DNA of 64,000 bases, taken from positions 45,754,951-45,818,950 of the forward strand of contig CM067564.1 of NCBI GenBank assembly GCA_034336665.1. Reading direction: 5' to 3'. The notes under the pieces were generated by a model. It was not told the DNA's origin. It searched no databases and worked only from the letters and a program-made list of their open reading frames with translations. The DNA comes from Luscinia megarhynchos. Lineage: Eukaryota > Chordata > Aves > Passeriformes > Turdidae. The position numbers and the translations under genes are program-made. Of this stretch, positions 11,703-25,500 are shown in pieces (position 1 is the stretch's first letter; each line of letters begins with the position of its first letter).

Positions 11703-12158
11703 CAGTGGTGAGGCCACGACTTGGATCCTGGGTTCAGTTTTGGGCCCTCACTACAAGAAGGAAATTGAAGCTCTGTAATGGGTCCAGAGAAGGGAACTAA
11801 GCTGGGGAAGGATCTGGAGCACGTTAAGGGAGCTGGAGGAGCTTGGCATGGAGAAAAGGAGGCTCAGGGGTGAAGTTCTCCCTCTCTACAACTCACTGAC
11901 AGGAGGGGGCAGGCAGGGGAGGATTGGTATCTTCTCATGGGTAACCAGAAACAGGGTGAGAGGAGGTGGCCTCAAGTTGCACCAGGGGATATCCAGGCTG
12001 TACAATAGCAAAATTTTCTTCACCAAAAGTGGTGTTAAGCGCTGGAGCAGGCTACTGAGGGCAGTGGTGGAATCACAATCCCTGGAAATATTCAAAAAAA
12101 TGCGTGGATGGGCAACTTGGGGACAGCTAGTTCCAACCTAAATGATTCTCTGATTATT
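11703..12158 (+). mobile_element. CR1 LINE fragment with decayed ORF2 C-terminus
   Basis: Starts at CAGTTTTGGGCCCTCACTAC. The plus frame at 11848-12141 reads MEKRRLRGEVLPLYNSLTGG and later RLLRAVVESQSLEIFKK, the C-terminal end of the CR1 reverse-transcriptase ORF in decayed form. It ends near AATGATTCTCTGATT. Confidence 0.9.
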
Positions 12159-12483
12159 GAAAAATCCTGCTCCCATCCTCTCTATTCCCCTCCTGCACGC
12201 TCCCCTCTGCCAAACACATCATTTCTCCCACCTATCTTTCCTGGCAGAGAGCTGAAAGACTCTGCTGGCATTCCTTGTGAACTTCTTGAGGTGAGTTCAA
12301 GGCTCAGACTGAGAAACAATTTCTGGAAAAGATGGAGACAGGATGAGTAACAGCAGACCTGTGCCACAGAAATGTTTTACTGAAACATCAAAGTGTAGCC
12401 TAACATAACAGAAGATAACAGAATATTATTAGCATTATATACTATAATATAGTATACAAGAAAATGCAATGTACTGTAATGGG

Positions 12484-12668
12484 ATAGAATAGAATAGAAT
12501 AGAATAGAATAGAATAGAATAGAATAGAATAGAATAGAATAGAATAGAATAGAATAGAATAGAATAGAATAGAATAGAATAGAATAGAATAGAATAGAAT
12601 AGAATAGAATAGAATAGAATAGAATAGAATAGAATAGAATAGAATAGAATAGAATAGAATAGAATAGA
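12484..12668. repeat. AATAG pentanucleotide microsatellite (about 37 copies)
   Basis: A perfect or near-perfect run of ATAGA pentamers, about 185 bp. The minus strand reads as a repeated SILFY frame, which is an artefact of the repeat. Confidence 0.97.
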
Positions 12669-13360
12669 TAAATAATATATATTTGAGTGCTGTTTTGTCA
12701 CAGAGTTCACACAGTGATTATGTCATTTGCATTGAAGCTGCTCAGGCATCTCCAACAATCCTTTCTTTGTGGAAGAGTGGAAAGGATACCCCAACAACTT
12801 TTTCCAAAAAGCATCTTCCTCACTTCTTTCTCCCTTTTGCTTTGCTCTCTTTATCTCTTCATTTTAAGCACCCAACGAACCAGGAAGGCAAAACCCTGTT
12901 TCAAAAGCACCCAGGAGCCGTAGAACATGCACCTGAAAATATCATCAGATGTTCTCATGTGACTGATTTTGGAAAATTAGCACTATCACATCATCAGCTA
13001 TGATTTTTTTTTCCCCAGCAGAATGGAAAAAAAGGGTATTTGTGTGGGTCAGGATCCAACCCCAAGGTCTCTGCCAGCCCCTGTGGGTTGGCTGGCTGGG
13101 AGGGCCCTTGGAGAAGCCCAACATTGCTGCCTCCATCACGCTGAGACCCAAACCTCGCCTCGTTTATTCTAAACACACAAGCTGGAGCTCTTACTGAGAT
13201 CTTTTGAAGTTTTTGGATACTGCAAGCTCTGTGCCTAGCAGGAAATTAGCCAAACATCACGGGAAGCTAGAAAAGCAAGGAGTGAGCCTATCCAAGCCAG
13301 CGCTGTTATCGAGTGAAGACACTATTTGGATAACCCTTGCTCAGGCACCACAGCTCAGAC
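12669..13360 (+). other. Distal 5' flank of ITIH2
   Basis: Non-repetitive sequence upstream of the candidate ITIH2 promoter motifs. No exon with convincing splice sites is visible. A noncoding first exon of ITIH2 could lie between here and 13532 but cannot be recognised. Confidence 0.35.
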
Positions 13361-13399
13361 TTGCGTTGCAAGGCTAATATTTACCTACGGCCTAAACAA
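13361..13399 (+). promoter_or_regulatory. ITIH2: Candidate liver-type promoter motifs of ITIH2 (C/EBP-like and FOXA-like)
   Basis: About 135-170 bp before the start codon there is a C/EBP-like site TTGCGTTGCAA (13361-13371), a FOXA/HNF3 consensus TATTTAC (13378-13384) and a second, inverted FOXA-like TAAACAAA (from 13393). C/EBP and FOXA pairs are typical of hepatocyte promoters, which fits ITIH2 as a liver-secreted protein. There is no clear TATA box. The motifs are seen; their function is inferred. Confidence 0.45.
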
Positions 13400-13532
13400 A
13401 GTCAGCATTTCAGAACTTTGCTCAAAATGCTGCACAAACCTGGGCTGTTTCCTTGAACTTGTCTCAGAGAAGGGAAGAACTTGTGTCCGTACCTGTGCGG
13501 GCTGATCTCAGGAGGAGGCAAGCAGGAGGAAA

Positions 13533-16500
13533 ATGAAGTGTCTGAGCAGCTGCCTGGTTCTGTTCCTCATTTCTGGAGTCGGGGGCTTTGATCTGGTTAT
13601 CGACGACATCCCAGATGTGAGTACTGGGAGGCAGGGCCCAGGTCTCCCTTCCTTGCTGAAGCAGCAGTGAGAGCAGAACTGGGTCACTGCTTCACAATTA
13701 TCTTCTACTTTTAGCTGTGAATTTTTCTGATAATTTGTCTTCATTTGTCGTTTGTAATGTTGAGTTTTTTATTAAAAAACCCTAAAACCTATTATTATTA
13801 TTATTTAATATTATTGAAGAGAGTGTGAGCATAAGTCCAAATTTAATTCTGAACAAGTTTAATATTTTTACTTCAGTGTTGCCTTTTCTGGTGTGATTTT
13901 AACCTTTAGACATTTAAGTGGGCTTCTATACTTAGATCTTCAGCATATTTTATACCCTGTTTCCCTGGAATAAGCAGAAACAGGGCACCTAGACATCTTT
14001 GTGGATGGAGCCTCCTGTGTGGAGCACTGTGAACTTCAGCAAAGCCTTGTATGGAATTGAGTTTCTGTTAAAAGGAATTGAAATACAAAGTGAATATTCT
14101 CTTGACTTTACATTCCTGAGCAGAGGAATGAGAGAATTTATAAAAGAGATCATAATTTCTTGGAATAATACAATGATGGAAAGAAGTATACTTATTGCTT
14201 TGACTTTGAAACCGAGTCTAAATTTAAAGCCCCAGGCTCAGGTGAACTTAGATTTGGTGTCTACACCCATTTCCACATTGTAGTTTTGAAATATTTCTGT
14301 GAAGTCGGCAGGGATGATACAGAGCATTCCTTTCATTAGCAGGATTAATAAAAATCTTCAGTGAGCTGGGATATCCTATTTTTCTTTATTTTTACAGCCA
14401 TTTCCTTGACTCAATGAGATTTTAAAACTGGTTTTGTAATTCCCAGGAAAAATATTCCAGACCCGTGGTTCTTTCTAATTGTAGAAGCCTTATCAATTTA
14501 ACATCAATGAGCTTAACCAGTCTAAATTAATTTTGTGCAAACCTTTGTGTGTATGCTATCACTTAAGTTGGAAAGGAACTCATGCACTTAAACTTCTCTA
14601 TTGCCATAAATTAAACTCATAACAAAATTTAATTAAGGGTATTGCTGTCGTGTGACCCACACTTCTAAAGGAATCAGTGCAGCTTTGCACTTGGAGAAGA
14701 CCTGATGTTCTTTTACTGTCATTGGGGGAAATTTAGTTCTCAGGTATATTGGTGTAAAACCAGAGACAACTTCTGCTGGTTTGAGCAGAAATTCTCTGAA
14801 CTTGCTTTGAGTGAGATCAGTGTCTGAAATGCTGTAGTTTCCATGGCTAGACCCATCCTGATGATAATCATCTGCCTCTTGCTCTTTGTGGTCATTTCAT
14901 GTTAAATATTACTCCTTGTTTCAGAAGGAAAGGCTGTAAAATGATGGTAAAGGTCATGATTTTACAAGAGTTTATAGAGCTGGCTGGCCACTGAGGGAAA
15001 CTGAATGTGTGAGGATTTTGGTCTGGGATGGTTTGTGCTTCTGCTCCCCATTAGCATCCAAGTGAGGTAAATTCCCTTTGGAACTCTCCTGTAAAGTGCT
15101 AATCAATAATAAATCAAGTGATAAATCAAACATAAGGCAGCAGCAACTCTTTCTTCTTCTCCCTCCTCTAGGAAGTGGAAAACATGATTGATCTGGAAAT
15201 GGATGGATTTCCCTCGAGCTCCAAGGCGAGAAATGGCAGGTACCAGGTACAGTACCCAGAAATGCTTTGAAGAGGAGGGAAGTCAGAATGCCTGGGAACT
15301 CCCTGCAGGTGTCTTTTTCCATGTCCCAGGCTGTGTGTGTACAATCATATGGGACCAGCTGGTTTTTATAGGCACTGAGTCTTCCATATCTCTGATTGGG
15401 ACAAGAACTGCTGCTCTCCCTTAAGCACAATGAGGCTTTGTTCTGTACCTGTGCTCCAGAGGCAATAAAAAAAAGAGATACTTGTCTAACTTCATGTCTG
15501 GGGAAAATCCCATTGAAATGGGTGAGGTTTATCCATGAGAAAATGGAAAAGGACTTCAAACACTGGCAAGTGTAGGCTGTAAACATTCAGTCCATTCATT
15601 CCTGTTTAACTGTGCTCAGAGAGTGACACTCAGTGATGAACTGGTGGCATCTGAGACCTGGGAAGAAAATTGGTTTCCAGCACACTGATGGGTTGAAGGT
15701 TATTTTAGTCTGTTGGCTTGGGAGACAGAAACATTTAGAGCAGCATTGCAAGAGTTTTTCTGTATTTTACAGAGTAACAGTTAATGATAATACTCATGAT
15801 ATCAGTTGTTTGAACATATTAATTTTTCATTACACTGCATGAAAGAAATCATGATCAGAGTGGACCTTGTCCTCCACCAAGCTCTGGTGCTGCTTGTTTT
15901 GAGCTTGTTCAATGTAGTGAAAATGAAAGATCCTCTTGAGTAACATTAGATTTCCCAGAGTCTTTGAAATTACACACAGGCAAACCAGATTTTCCTCTGT
16001 CCTAAGGCTTTGAATGAACTTATTGATACCTAAAGCCTGCATAACAGTGGAAAAAAATGGCAGATTTTAGCATGAGTATGAATCAAGCCTTCTCACACTT
16101 GCCACTCCAGTATTTAAATAATTGAATCATGATCTGCACAGAAATCCCTCCTAGCTGCACTTCTTCAGGGCATCATTTCTTTCCAATGTGTCTGTATCAG
16201 TGCCATATGTATTATGTTGTCTCTGCTCCCAAAATTCCTGGATACATAAAGGCACAGACATATGCACGCAGTAATTTACAATTCTACCAACTGGTTTCAT
16301 TATACCATTTATTGCTTTTATTCCCATACAATATTTCCCATCCTTTACCTAGCAAATAAATTTTTGCAAACCAGTTGAACTAAGATCTCAGCTACTCTTA
16401 TATTAATTGAGTCACAATAAAATATAATAAATGAGATGAAACTGAACTGTGCAAATCATCCTGAGACAGCAGCTCTTGGCCAGCAGCAGGCACACAATTA

Positions 16501-19500
16501 TTTACTGTTCATCACTACAGGAATGCTATCTCCCAAATTATTTTTTCAGCATTATGCTTTTCTGCAAAGAGCTCACCAGCCCGTTGGCAACAAGGCAACA
16601 GAGTTCCCTACAGACCCTATTGATTTGGCTCTAAATATAGAGGATGGTTTTCTAGGTACAGATAAGGTATTCTGCTATTTTGCTCCTGAGTAATTCCCAA
16701 AATGCTGTGCCTCAGGTGTGTGACTGGTCCTTGTGACCACAGCAGCAGTGTTCCATGGGCCGGAATGCAGGTGACCTTGTGAACCTCTATATGGTGGTGC
16801 ACAGCTGTTATCTCTCTTTGGGAGGTAGATAAAGTGTCTAGACCTGTGAGGCATCCTGTGAGGTGGGATGTTCTGTAACACATTCCCCAGACCTGGTCCT
16901 GATCTCTGGCTGCCCAGAGGTGGATGAGTTCACACCTTCCTTACCGTTCTGCCTGCCTGGTCTCCCCTCCAAGAGAAGCAGCACAGGAAGGATATATGGA
17001 AAGAGATAGGATGGAATGATGGAATTGTGGTATGGTTTGGGTTGGAAAGGACTTTAAAGCTCATCTCATTCCAACCTCCCTGTGGAACTCCTTCCACACC
17101 TTCCACTATCCCAGGTTGCTCCAAGCCTCACCCAACCTGGCCTTGAACACTTCCAGGGATGGGACAGCCTCAACTTCTCTGGACATCCTGTGCCAGGACC
17201 TCACCACCCTCACACTGAAAATTGCTTCCCAAATCAGCTGGTTGGGGACTCCCCCAGCTGCCAGGGAGGAAATGTAACCACACAGACAAGGATCCATCTG
17301 CAGCACCATGAAGACAAACTCTGCCAATTCTTAGGTCTAAATTTCTCTTCTTGCATCTCACAGTGAGGATCCCCTGAAAGGAGTATGAAGAGGCTGCAAT
17401 GGATTTGGAGTGTGTTAAAAGCTGCTTAGAGAAATAAGTGAATTATGAGACAACAGCACCTCAAAGAACTGGAAAGGCATTCTGGATAGGGCATTCATAG
17501 ACCATAGAATCACAGAAACATGGAAGGATTTGAGTTGGAAAGGACCTGAAAGCTCATCTAATTCCAATCCCTCTGCCATGGGCAGGAGCACCTTCCACTA
17601 GACCAGGCTTCTCCAAGCCTTGTCCAACCTAGCCTTGAACACTTGCAGATCACATCTTCTTTCTAGTTTCTCATGTTGGGCATCTGCTTTTCAACATTTT
17701 TTCATGCCCCAGTAGAAAAGAAATTTCTGACAAATGTAGAACATCTGTGATTCTGCCCTCCCTATTTTACTAAATAGCTGCAATGTTCTTGCACAGTGAT
17801 TTGAACAAAGATCACTGTGAAGGGTTAAATATCCATATCCTGCACAGGTTTCAGGAGGTGCATCTCAGTATCTTTAGACAGAGCCCAGCATCTGTCCTTC
17901 AAACAGTTCCTGAGGCACATATTGTCTTCATTCTGATTAGCAATTTGGCACACATGAGATATGGCTCAACATCCTGTTTTTGTGGAGTGATCAACAGGTC
18001 TGGATATGGTTTAAAAGCAAGGATCAGCCATGAATCCTCATGCTGGAAATAACAGGAGTCTCAGGTATCACAGAAGTTCCTATTCTCAATAATCATACCA
18101 GCACTTAGATCTGAAGTAGGATCTTCAAGGCCAGGTTGGATGGGGTTTGGAGTAACCTGATCTAGTGGAAAGTGTCCCTGCCCATGGCAAGGGAGGTAGA
18201 ACTAGGGGATCTGTAGGCCCCTTCCAACCCAAACCATTCTGTGATTCTGTGCTTCCACCATTCTGGGGCTCAGGTACCTGAAGACAAAGGTACAGCTCTG
18301 TCCTCCTGACCTGTTGTAGTGGCTGCCCTCTGCAAACTCTGAGCTGCCAGGGCATGGCTGGCCCAGCCCATGTCTGATCTCTAACAGCAGCCATGGAAGT
18401 CACTACATGTGGCAGTGGTGAGCTCCCTCTCCTCCACCTAACCCCTCTCCTCCACCAAGAACTATCAGGAGGGAAACCTGGGCATCCTGAAAGCTTTAAC
18501 CACCATTACTAAAGTGGGTCAGGAGCTCTAACCTGAGAACCAGAAAAGTACTCAAATAAAACCCCTGTGCTGTAAGGTCTTGGTCTTCATCTTTCCAAAA
18601 TTAAATTTGTTTCAGTTAATGTTGGTTTAATCTTAATTTGTATTCAGGATGGTGATGTTACCTGTGCCAAGGGTATGTGTGGAGCCAAAAATCACTCTTC
18701 ATGGTCTGGTCCTTGATCAGGTGTGGAAGTCCCGTTCACTGTACAATGAAGTTTGTGGGGTGTGACAGGATCAGTTCATCAGGCTTTGCAGAGAGTCTCT
18801 AGAGAGCTATAAACTTCCATATCCTGAAATCCCAGTCTGAATGGTTCAGGTAGAGCCTTTACAGCTAGAAATTAAAACCTGCATTTGTTCTCAGACAGGC
18901 AGAAATCATCTCTATCTGCCTTTAAAGGGTCCTTAAAATGATGTGTTTAAAATGAACATGATATGACATCATTATCTCTTATAGAACACAAGATTTCTCA
19001 AGAACAGCACATTAATTAGCTTCAAATGAACTTAACAATTGCAGAGCAATCTTCCAGTTCATCATGGGATTAAAGCTGGTTTTGTAAGCATCTTCTGTGA
19101 TTTTGGGTCCTCTTGACCTTGGAGAGCTGAGCTGGCCTAATTGTGATGATAATATGAAAGTAGATCTCTGCATTAAAAAGTTGCATCTAGGTGAGCCAAA
19201 TTCCCTTTCAAGGGATTAATATAAATATTTCATATGGGAGAGAGATTTTTTTGGGGAATTAAACAGAATTATTTGAATGGCCACAAGATGTCAGTACCTT
19301 ACCATAGAAATTTCCAAATGGAGCAAGTCATAGGGCAGGGGGAAAACCACAACCATTAATGGGCAATTTCATTTAAGTAATGCATGCATAACTAACTTCC
19401 ATAGGCACAAGCATGTAAATGTAATATCGGTTACACAATGATTTTTTAATTCATACATATTGCACATAATACATAAATAAATATTTTCTAATGTAAATGG

Positions 19501-22500
19501 CAACAAAGTGAGCTGAAGGAGTCTGGGGTTTGAGGTTTTTCCACTTTTCACAGAAAAACAAAGAGAACCTTTCTGTTAAAAACATGAGAATCACTTTCTG
19601 CCAGCATGATTTGCTTTCAGGAGGAATGTTTTTCTAGAAGAGAATGTTTTCATACAGAGGAAGAAAGCTGTCCTGTTTATGATAGTTCTGAGGAACAGCT
19701 GGGACATCACATGCTCCAACATCCCATGTAGAAATACATGAAATAAGACAAAAGGAATATTCACACTTTGTCTGGGAACTCAAACTAATTCTTGTTCATG
19801 TCCAGAGAAGGGCAACGGATCTGGGTAAGAATCTGGAGCACGAGTCTGATGAGGAGCAGCTGAGGGATCTGGGAGAGGGGCTCAGCCTGGAGAAAAGGAG
19901 GCTCAGAGGGACCTTGTGGCTCTGCACAATTCCCTGACAGGAGAGGGCAGCTGGTGGGGTCAGGGTCTGCTCACAGGGAACAGGGACAGGACAAGAAGAA
20001 ATAGCCTCAAGTTGTGCCAGGGGAAGTTTAGGTTGGATATTAGGGAACAATTCTTCCATGAAAAGGTTCTCAAGAATTGAAACAGGATTTCCATGGAGTG
20101 TTGGAGTCACTATTGCTGGAAGTATTAAAAAAAACATATATATGTTTAGTGACCCTGGCTGTGTTGGATTAATGGTTGGACTTCATCTTAAATGTCTTTT
20201 CCAAACTTAATAGTTCTGTGATTCCCACTGATTCTATGATTCATCATCTTAGAAAACAATTTTTAGGCACTGATCCCTGTCTTGAAACAGCCAGTCAGTG
20301 TTCCTAGCTTTGCTGAAATATCCCCTCCATATTTTTCTTTTCCAGAGGAGCACATCTGACTGGGGGTACGTTGGAGATCTGGTGAGTATTTTTCTTCCTC
20401 TGTGGTAAATAATATTGAACAAAGTGATTTTCTAGTTAACCATTTTTTTGGAAATCAATCCCTCTGTTTGTTCATTTCCTTGTTTTTACTGCTGGCTGGG
20501 TATTAACCTATTTTCTTTAAACAGAGAGCTGTTTGCACAATACTGTTGATACATCTGCTCTTGGAGGGAGAAGGGTATGGTAAATATGAAGAAATAAGCA
20601 TCAAAAGTGATTAGACAAAGACAATGTCTTAATAAAACACTTAAATACTGTTATCCCCCAGCTGTGATTTAACCATTTATAACACTAGGTCAGTAACCAA
20701 TGCTTCGAGTCTCCTCTATTTAGGACTTCTATTGAAAATATGAAATGTATCTCTCCTCCTCGTTATATGGTGTTCAGGACTACTGTGTAGCTTTCCATGC
20801 TGGATTGCACTCATAGAGTCATTCCAAGGACTGGTTGCATGGTGAAAAGCAATGAAAACATTCCAGCTTAAAAAATACCCTCTTTCAGCTGAAGTGTTAT
20901 CATGAACTATATTCACGTGAATATCCTGCCAATTCCAGGTAAAATTATGGAGATGTCCTGCACTAGAGCTCCTGCCCCCTCTAGCTGCCATATAGTGAGG
21001 ACCAGCAATTAAAAAGTAGCACTGAGACTATAAAAATGATTGATACTGTCCTCCTGGGCATTTTTTCCAGCAGCACCCTAAATTTATGGAGTGATTTTGT
21101 CAAATGCAGGTGGAGGATGATGACAAGATAGGTCTTTACAGCTACAAGGTTCAATCCACCATCACATCCAGGCTGGCCAACACCATGATCCAAGCCAAGA
21201 TGGTGAACAACGCCAGGCGGCCACAGCCCATCGTGTTTGATGTGCAGGTCCCCAAAGGAGCTTTCATTGACAACTTTACCATGTAAGCAGTGGGCAGGTA
21301 TCAGCCTCATCTTCTGGAAGCATTCCATGGGCTGGGGAGGAAGTATTTGTAAATGCAAAAAGCTCCTATTGTTTTTCAGGTTCAAGTGTAATTTTTGCAG
21401 GCTTTCTCAAGAAGTTCATGTCATCAGTCTGTCTGTCTGTCCAGGTCTTCCTCTCCAGTAATGAGTGAGCTGCTGGTCAATATCAACAAAAATGGACAAA
21501 AGTCTCATATAGACTAAGCCCTCACCTTGTCAGTTCAAAGGAGAGAGACCCAAGTCAGAGCCCTGACTGAACAGAAACTGGCCTGGTTCAGTATCCATTC
21601 AGAGAGGCAGCAGCCAGGTTGATGCTCAGAAGATGTTCTGATCCATGTTCCAAACCAGCCATGATATCAGGATCTGCCTTCCCTGCCTGAAGCTTGGGGA
21701 AAGTGTGAAGGAGGTGGAAGAAAGCAGATCCTCCTCAGAGCACAATGGTGCTGGCTACTTGAAATAAAAATCTGGTAGGGAAAAAGATAGAGCTCTAGTG
21801 AAAATCAGAGTTCATTACTTTGGGGTTAAACAAGAACCTTGTTATTTAATTTCCCACCAGCTTAGATTTCACTGATGTAAACTGAAGAAACAGTCCTCAA
21901 TTGTAAAGTTGTTTCTTTTGCAAGCTGACTGTGCTTCTCTCTCCTAGGGATATCAATGGTATCACATTTACCAGCCATATTCGGGAAAAATCTGAAGCCA
22001 GGAAAATGTATGCTCAAGCAAAAGCCAAAGGCAAAGCTGCTGGAATAGTCAGGTATAAATACTCTGGCATACGGGTTTTGTACTGAACTTATGCACAGGA
22101 GAACTGAGAACACCCCAGGAGGAGATAGATGAGGGGGAATCCTGGAAAGGAAAATGCTTACTTACTGCAGCTCTGATATTTATTTGTCACAGACTTAAAT
22201 TGTGTTTCAGCTTTCAGCTTGCTAAAACACCCTGTGCTAACAGACAACTGCAGCTCCCTGACAGAGGCCACAGTTAGAATCAAAATCCTCAATCTAAACC
22301 AAAGTGCAAAGAAACTTTTCCTTCTCCTTGTATTTTCTCAAAAATAACCCCACAGCTGACTTTCCAGGAGCAATGCCTTGGATATGGAAAACTTCCAAAC
22401 CGAAGTGAATGTGCCCCCAGGAATGAGGATCCAGTTCCAGCTTCACTACCATGAAATGATCCGAAGGAAGCTGAGCTCCTATGAGCACGTCATCTCTGTG

Positions 22501-25500
22501 AAGCCAGGACGCCTGGCCAAGCACATGGAGGTAAAGCAGAGCTGGGATGTGTAGGAAGAACCCCACAGGTGAATCCTTGATGGGAAAGCACCCACAGTTT
22601 TCAGGGAGGTGTCTCTGCCCACAGCAGGGGGCTTGGAACTGGAGGAACTTTAGGATCCCTTCCAACCCAAACCATTCTGTGATTCTATGGAGGCTATGGA
22701 GGGACAACCAGAGATCATCAGCTCTCATAGGATAGTGCATCATTAAATTGGAGTTTTTGTGAAAAGGACTGTTCCAAATAAACAGCAAGTACTGTTTGTT
22801 TCCCTTCAGTCAAGTTTACACAAGAGTATAAAAATGTCCAAGCTTGTTTGCCCAAGCGGTTCTGACGCGAGTCAGTCACGATTCAGGAGATTCTCAGCTG
22901 TGTTTATGAGTGGGGACAGGACACGTTTGTTCCTCACTAGACCTCCAAACCCTGTCCAACCTGGCCTTGAACACTTGCAGGGATGGGGCAGCTCTCCACA
23001 ATAAATGTCCTCCCTCCTGCCTTTAGGTGGATGTCCGCATCATCGAGCCGCAGGGGCTGCGCTACGTGCACGTTCCTAATTCCCTGGGGGATCATTTCAA
23101 TGGGATCACCACCATCTCCAAGGGAGAGAAAAAGGTAACCACCCACAGACTGCCATTAGCACAAAATCTCCAGTTTTCACACTTACTCTACACAGTCCTG
23201 GCAAATTTTGTACTTGCTGGAAGCAATAATGCAGCAAAATCTGTCTTTAATTCCATAGTAGTAGTATGCCAGGCAGTATTGTTTCCTAATATTCAAATTC
23301 ACCCCCATTCCTAGCTTAGCAAATTATTTCAGAGGTACTTTGTGTCTGTATTAAGTCTTACCTTCTCAGGCAATTTCAAGTTATCCAGTTAAAACAGAAA
23401 AAAATGCATAAAGTCTGCATGATCAATCATATGACTAATGAAAATGTTTCCTATTACTCAAACCACAGAAAAATGGCAATCCTCTTTGTTTGAGGAAAAA
23501 AAGTCAATTAGCCACCTATTAAAAATATTGACAAAATCATGGATAGTTTCAACTAGGAAAATGTTAATAGAACCCAGTATGTTGCGTAATAGAAATGGTT
23601 TGCACAGCTCTGGCTGAAATATTTGGTGTTGTAGATGGGTCCTGTGATTTGTGTCACAGTTGCTACTACTGAATCAACAAATCCAGGCAAACCTGAGTGC
23701 TGTTTTTCTTCTGAAGTGACAAAGTCCATTTTCCACAAATGATGAAAGCAGGAAAATGTTCAGTGAAATCAGATATTTCACAAAGATGTGGAGTCTTTTT
23801 GTGTGAATCATCCCCCTCTCACACAACACCTGGCTGACTGATGATCTCTCCTCACTTCAAGGCTCATGTTTCTTTCAAGCCAACAATGGCTCAGCAGAGA
23901 AAATGCCCCAAGTGCTCGTCCACGGCCGTGGATGGAAATTTTGTGGTGCAATACGATGTGAACAGAGAAACCACGGGGGGAGAACTGGAAGTAAGTGTGT
24001 CTGCTCAGCTGGGAGCAGAGAGCTGTGAATAAAGGAATTGCTGTCCTTCAGCAAATTGTGCTAAACTTCATCCTTCAGGGGAATAAGCATGAGGACAAGC
24101 TCTGAATCCAATTGAAAGAACAGAGGGATTTTAAGTGGGCAGAATGGATTTATTTAATTTATGACTAAGACATGGGCTTATATATAGTAGGAGAAGATTC
24201 CTGTCATGTCCAAAAGCCAATGTCTTTATACCTGGCAGCACTCTGGTGATTTAATGTAGAATCAGAGGATGGAGTCATTGGATGTTGTACCAATACATCA
24301 CAAGGAGACAACCTGAACATCACTATTTTTATGTTAACATGAAGCTGAGTTATGAGGTTGAATTATTACAGGCAGAACAGTCTTTTTCAAAGCATTTTTC
24401 ATTCCTCCCTACGCTAGGACATGGAAGTTGTCTGAGAACCAGGCTCTGCTTTTATTGAGTAAAAGTGGTGTAAGGCTACAGAGATGTGCAGAGCTGAAAG
24501 TTAAAACTGGCCAATAAAGAAGAGAAAAAGATAATAGGCAAAAATAATTAGTTCATTAAGAAAATAAGAATTTTCTGCTCTGTCACTGTCTTGAGTTTTC
24601 TGAAATCTTTTCTCTAGCTCAATTCACTGTGATTTTTATTTTATTTTATTTTGCAGATTTTTAATGGCTATTTTATTCACTTCTTTGCTCCAGAAAATCT
24701 TGATCCACTGCCCAAAAACATTTTATTTGTTATAGATGTCAGTGGCTCGATGTGGGGACTAAAAATGAAACAAGTAAGTGTTTTACCTCTGTTGCAAAAT
24801 TAACATCTTGCCAACTTTACCTATGTGCTTTACCATGCAGTTCTCTAGCACACTGGCATGTAAAATTACCAGCCTAATTTGGACAATATTTGGAATCCAA
24901 AACTTCACTATTTTACCCCATTATTTATAAGGCTTCTTCCATGTTTTAAGGAAGAGGTGGTGCCAGATTTTAACTCTAAATTTAAATTTTAATGGACAGA
25001 TCACAAAACATTTTGCAAAGGTTCTGACCCTCTTTTTCTCTAGTGCTCCATACTGAATCCTGGGAAAGTCTCAGTGGGGATACTACATCCTTGCTTTCCA
25101 AACATGAATGAATTGTTAACAGCCCTCTGAAGACCACTAGGGATTGTTTAGACAGCATAACCCATAAAGGATAAAAACTGTTAAAATAAGATATTTTAGT
25201 CTGCAAGAGAAAATGCTTCAAGAAGGATAATCAGCTTCCAAATATGCAAACAATTCTTCTGAAAGGGAAACTCAACAACTGACTTTCATGCCCAGCCAGG
25301 GTAGAAGAAGATGGAATCAGATGGATTTGCAGCAGGAGAGGTTTATGTTATATATTTGGGAAAACCCTGCAGGTCTGAGTGAGGAATTTAGGAGATGGTA
25401 TTTCATGTGTCACTGAAGGGTTTTAAGAACTATCTGGACAAACATTAGCTGGGGATCATCCTGGTATACTTGAATTTCCTTCTGAGCACAATAATAAGGC

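Noticed and set aside
12435..12710. A repeated SILFY peptide frame
   Set aside because: Translation of the AATAG microsatellite on the minus strand.
14972..15586. 204-codon minus-strand frame overlapping ITIH2 exon 2
   Set aside because: Antisense to a confirmed exon, with no homology recognised; expected by chance at this length in a 64-kb window.
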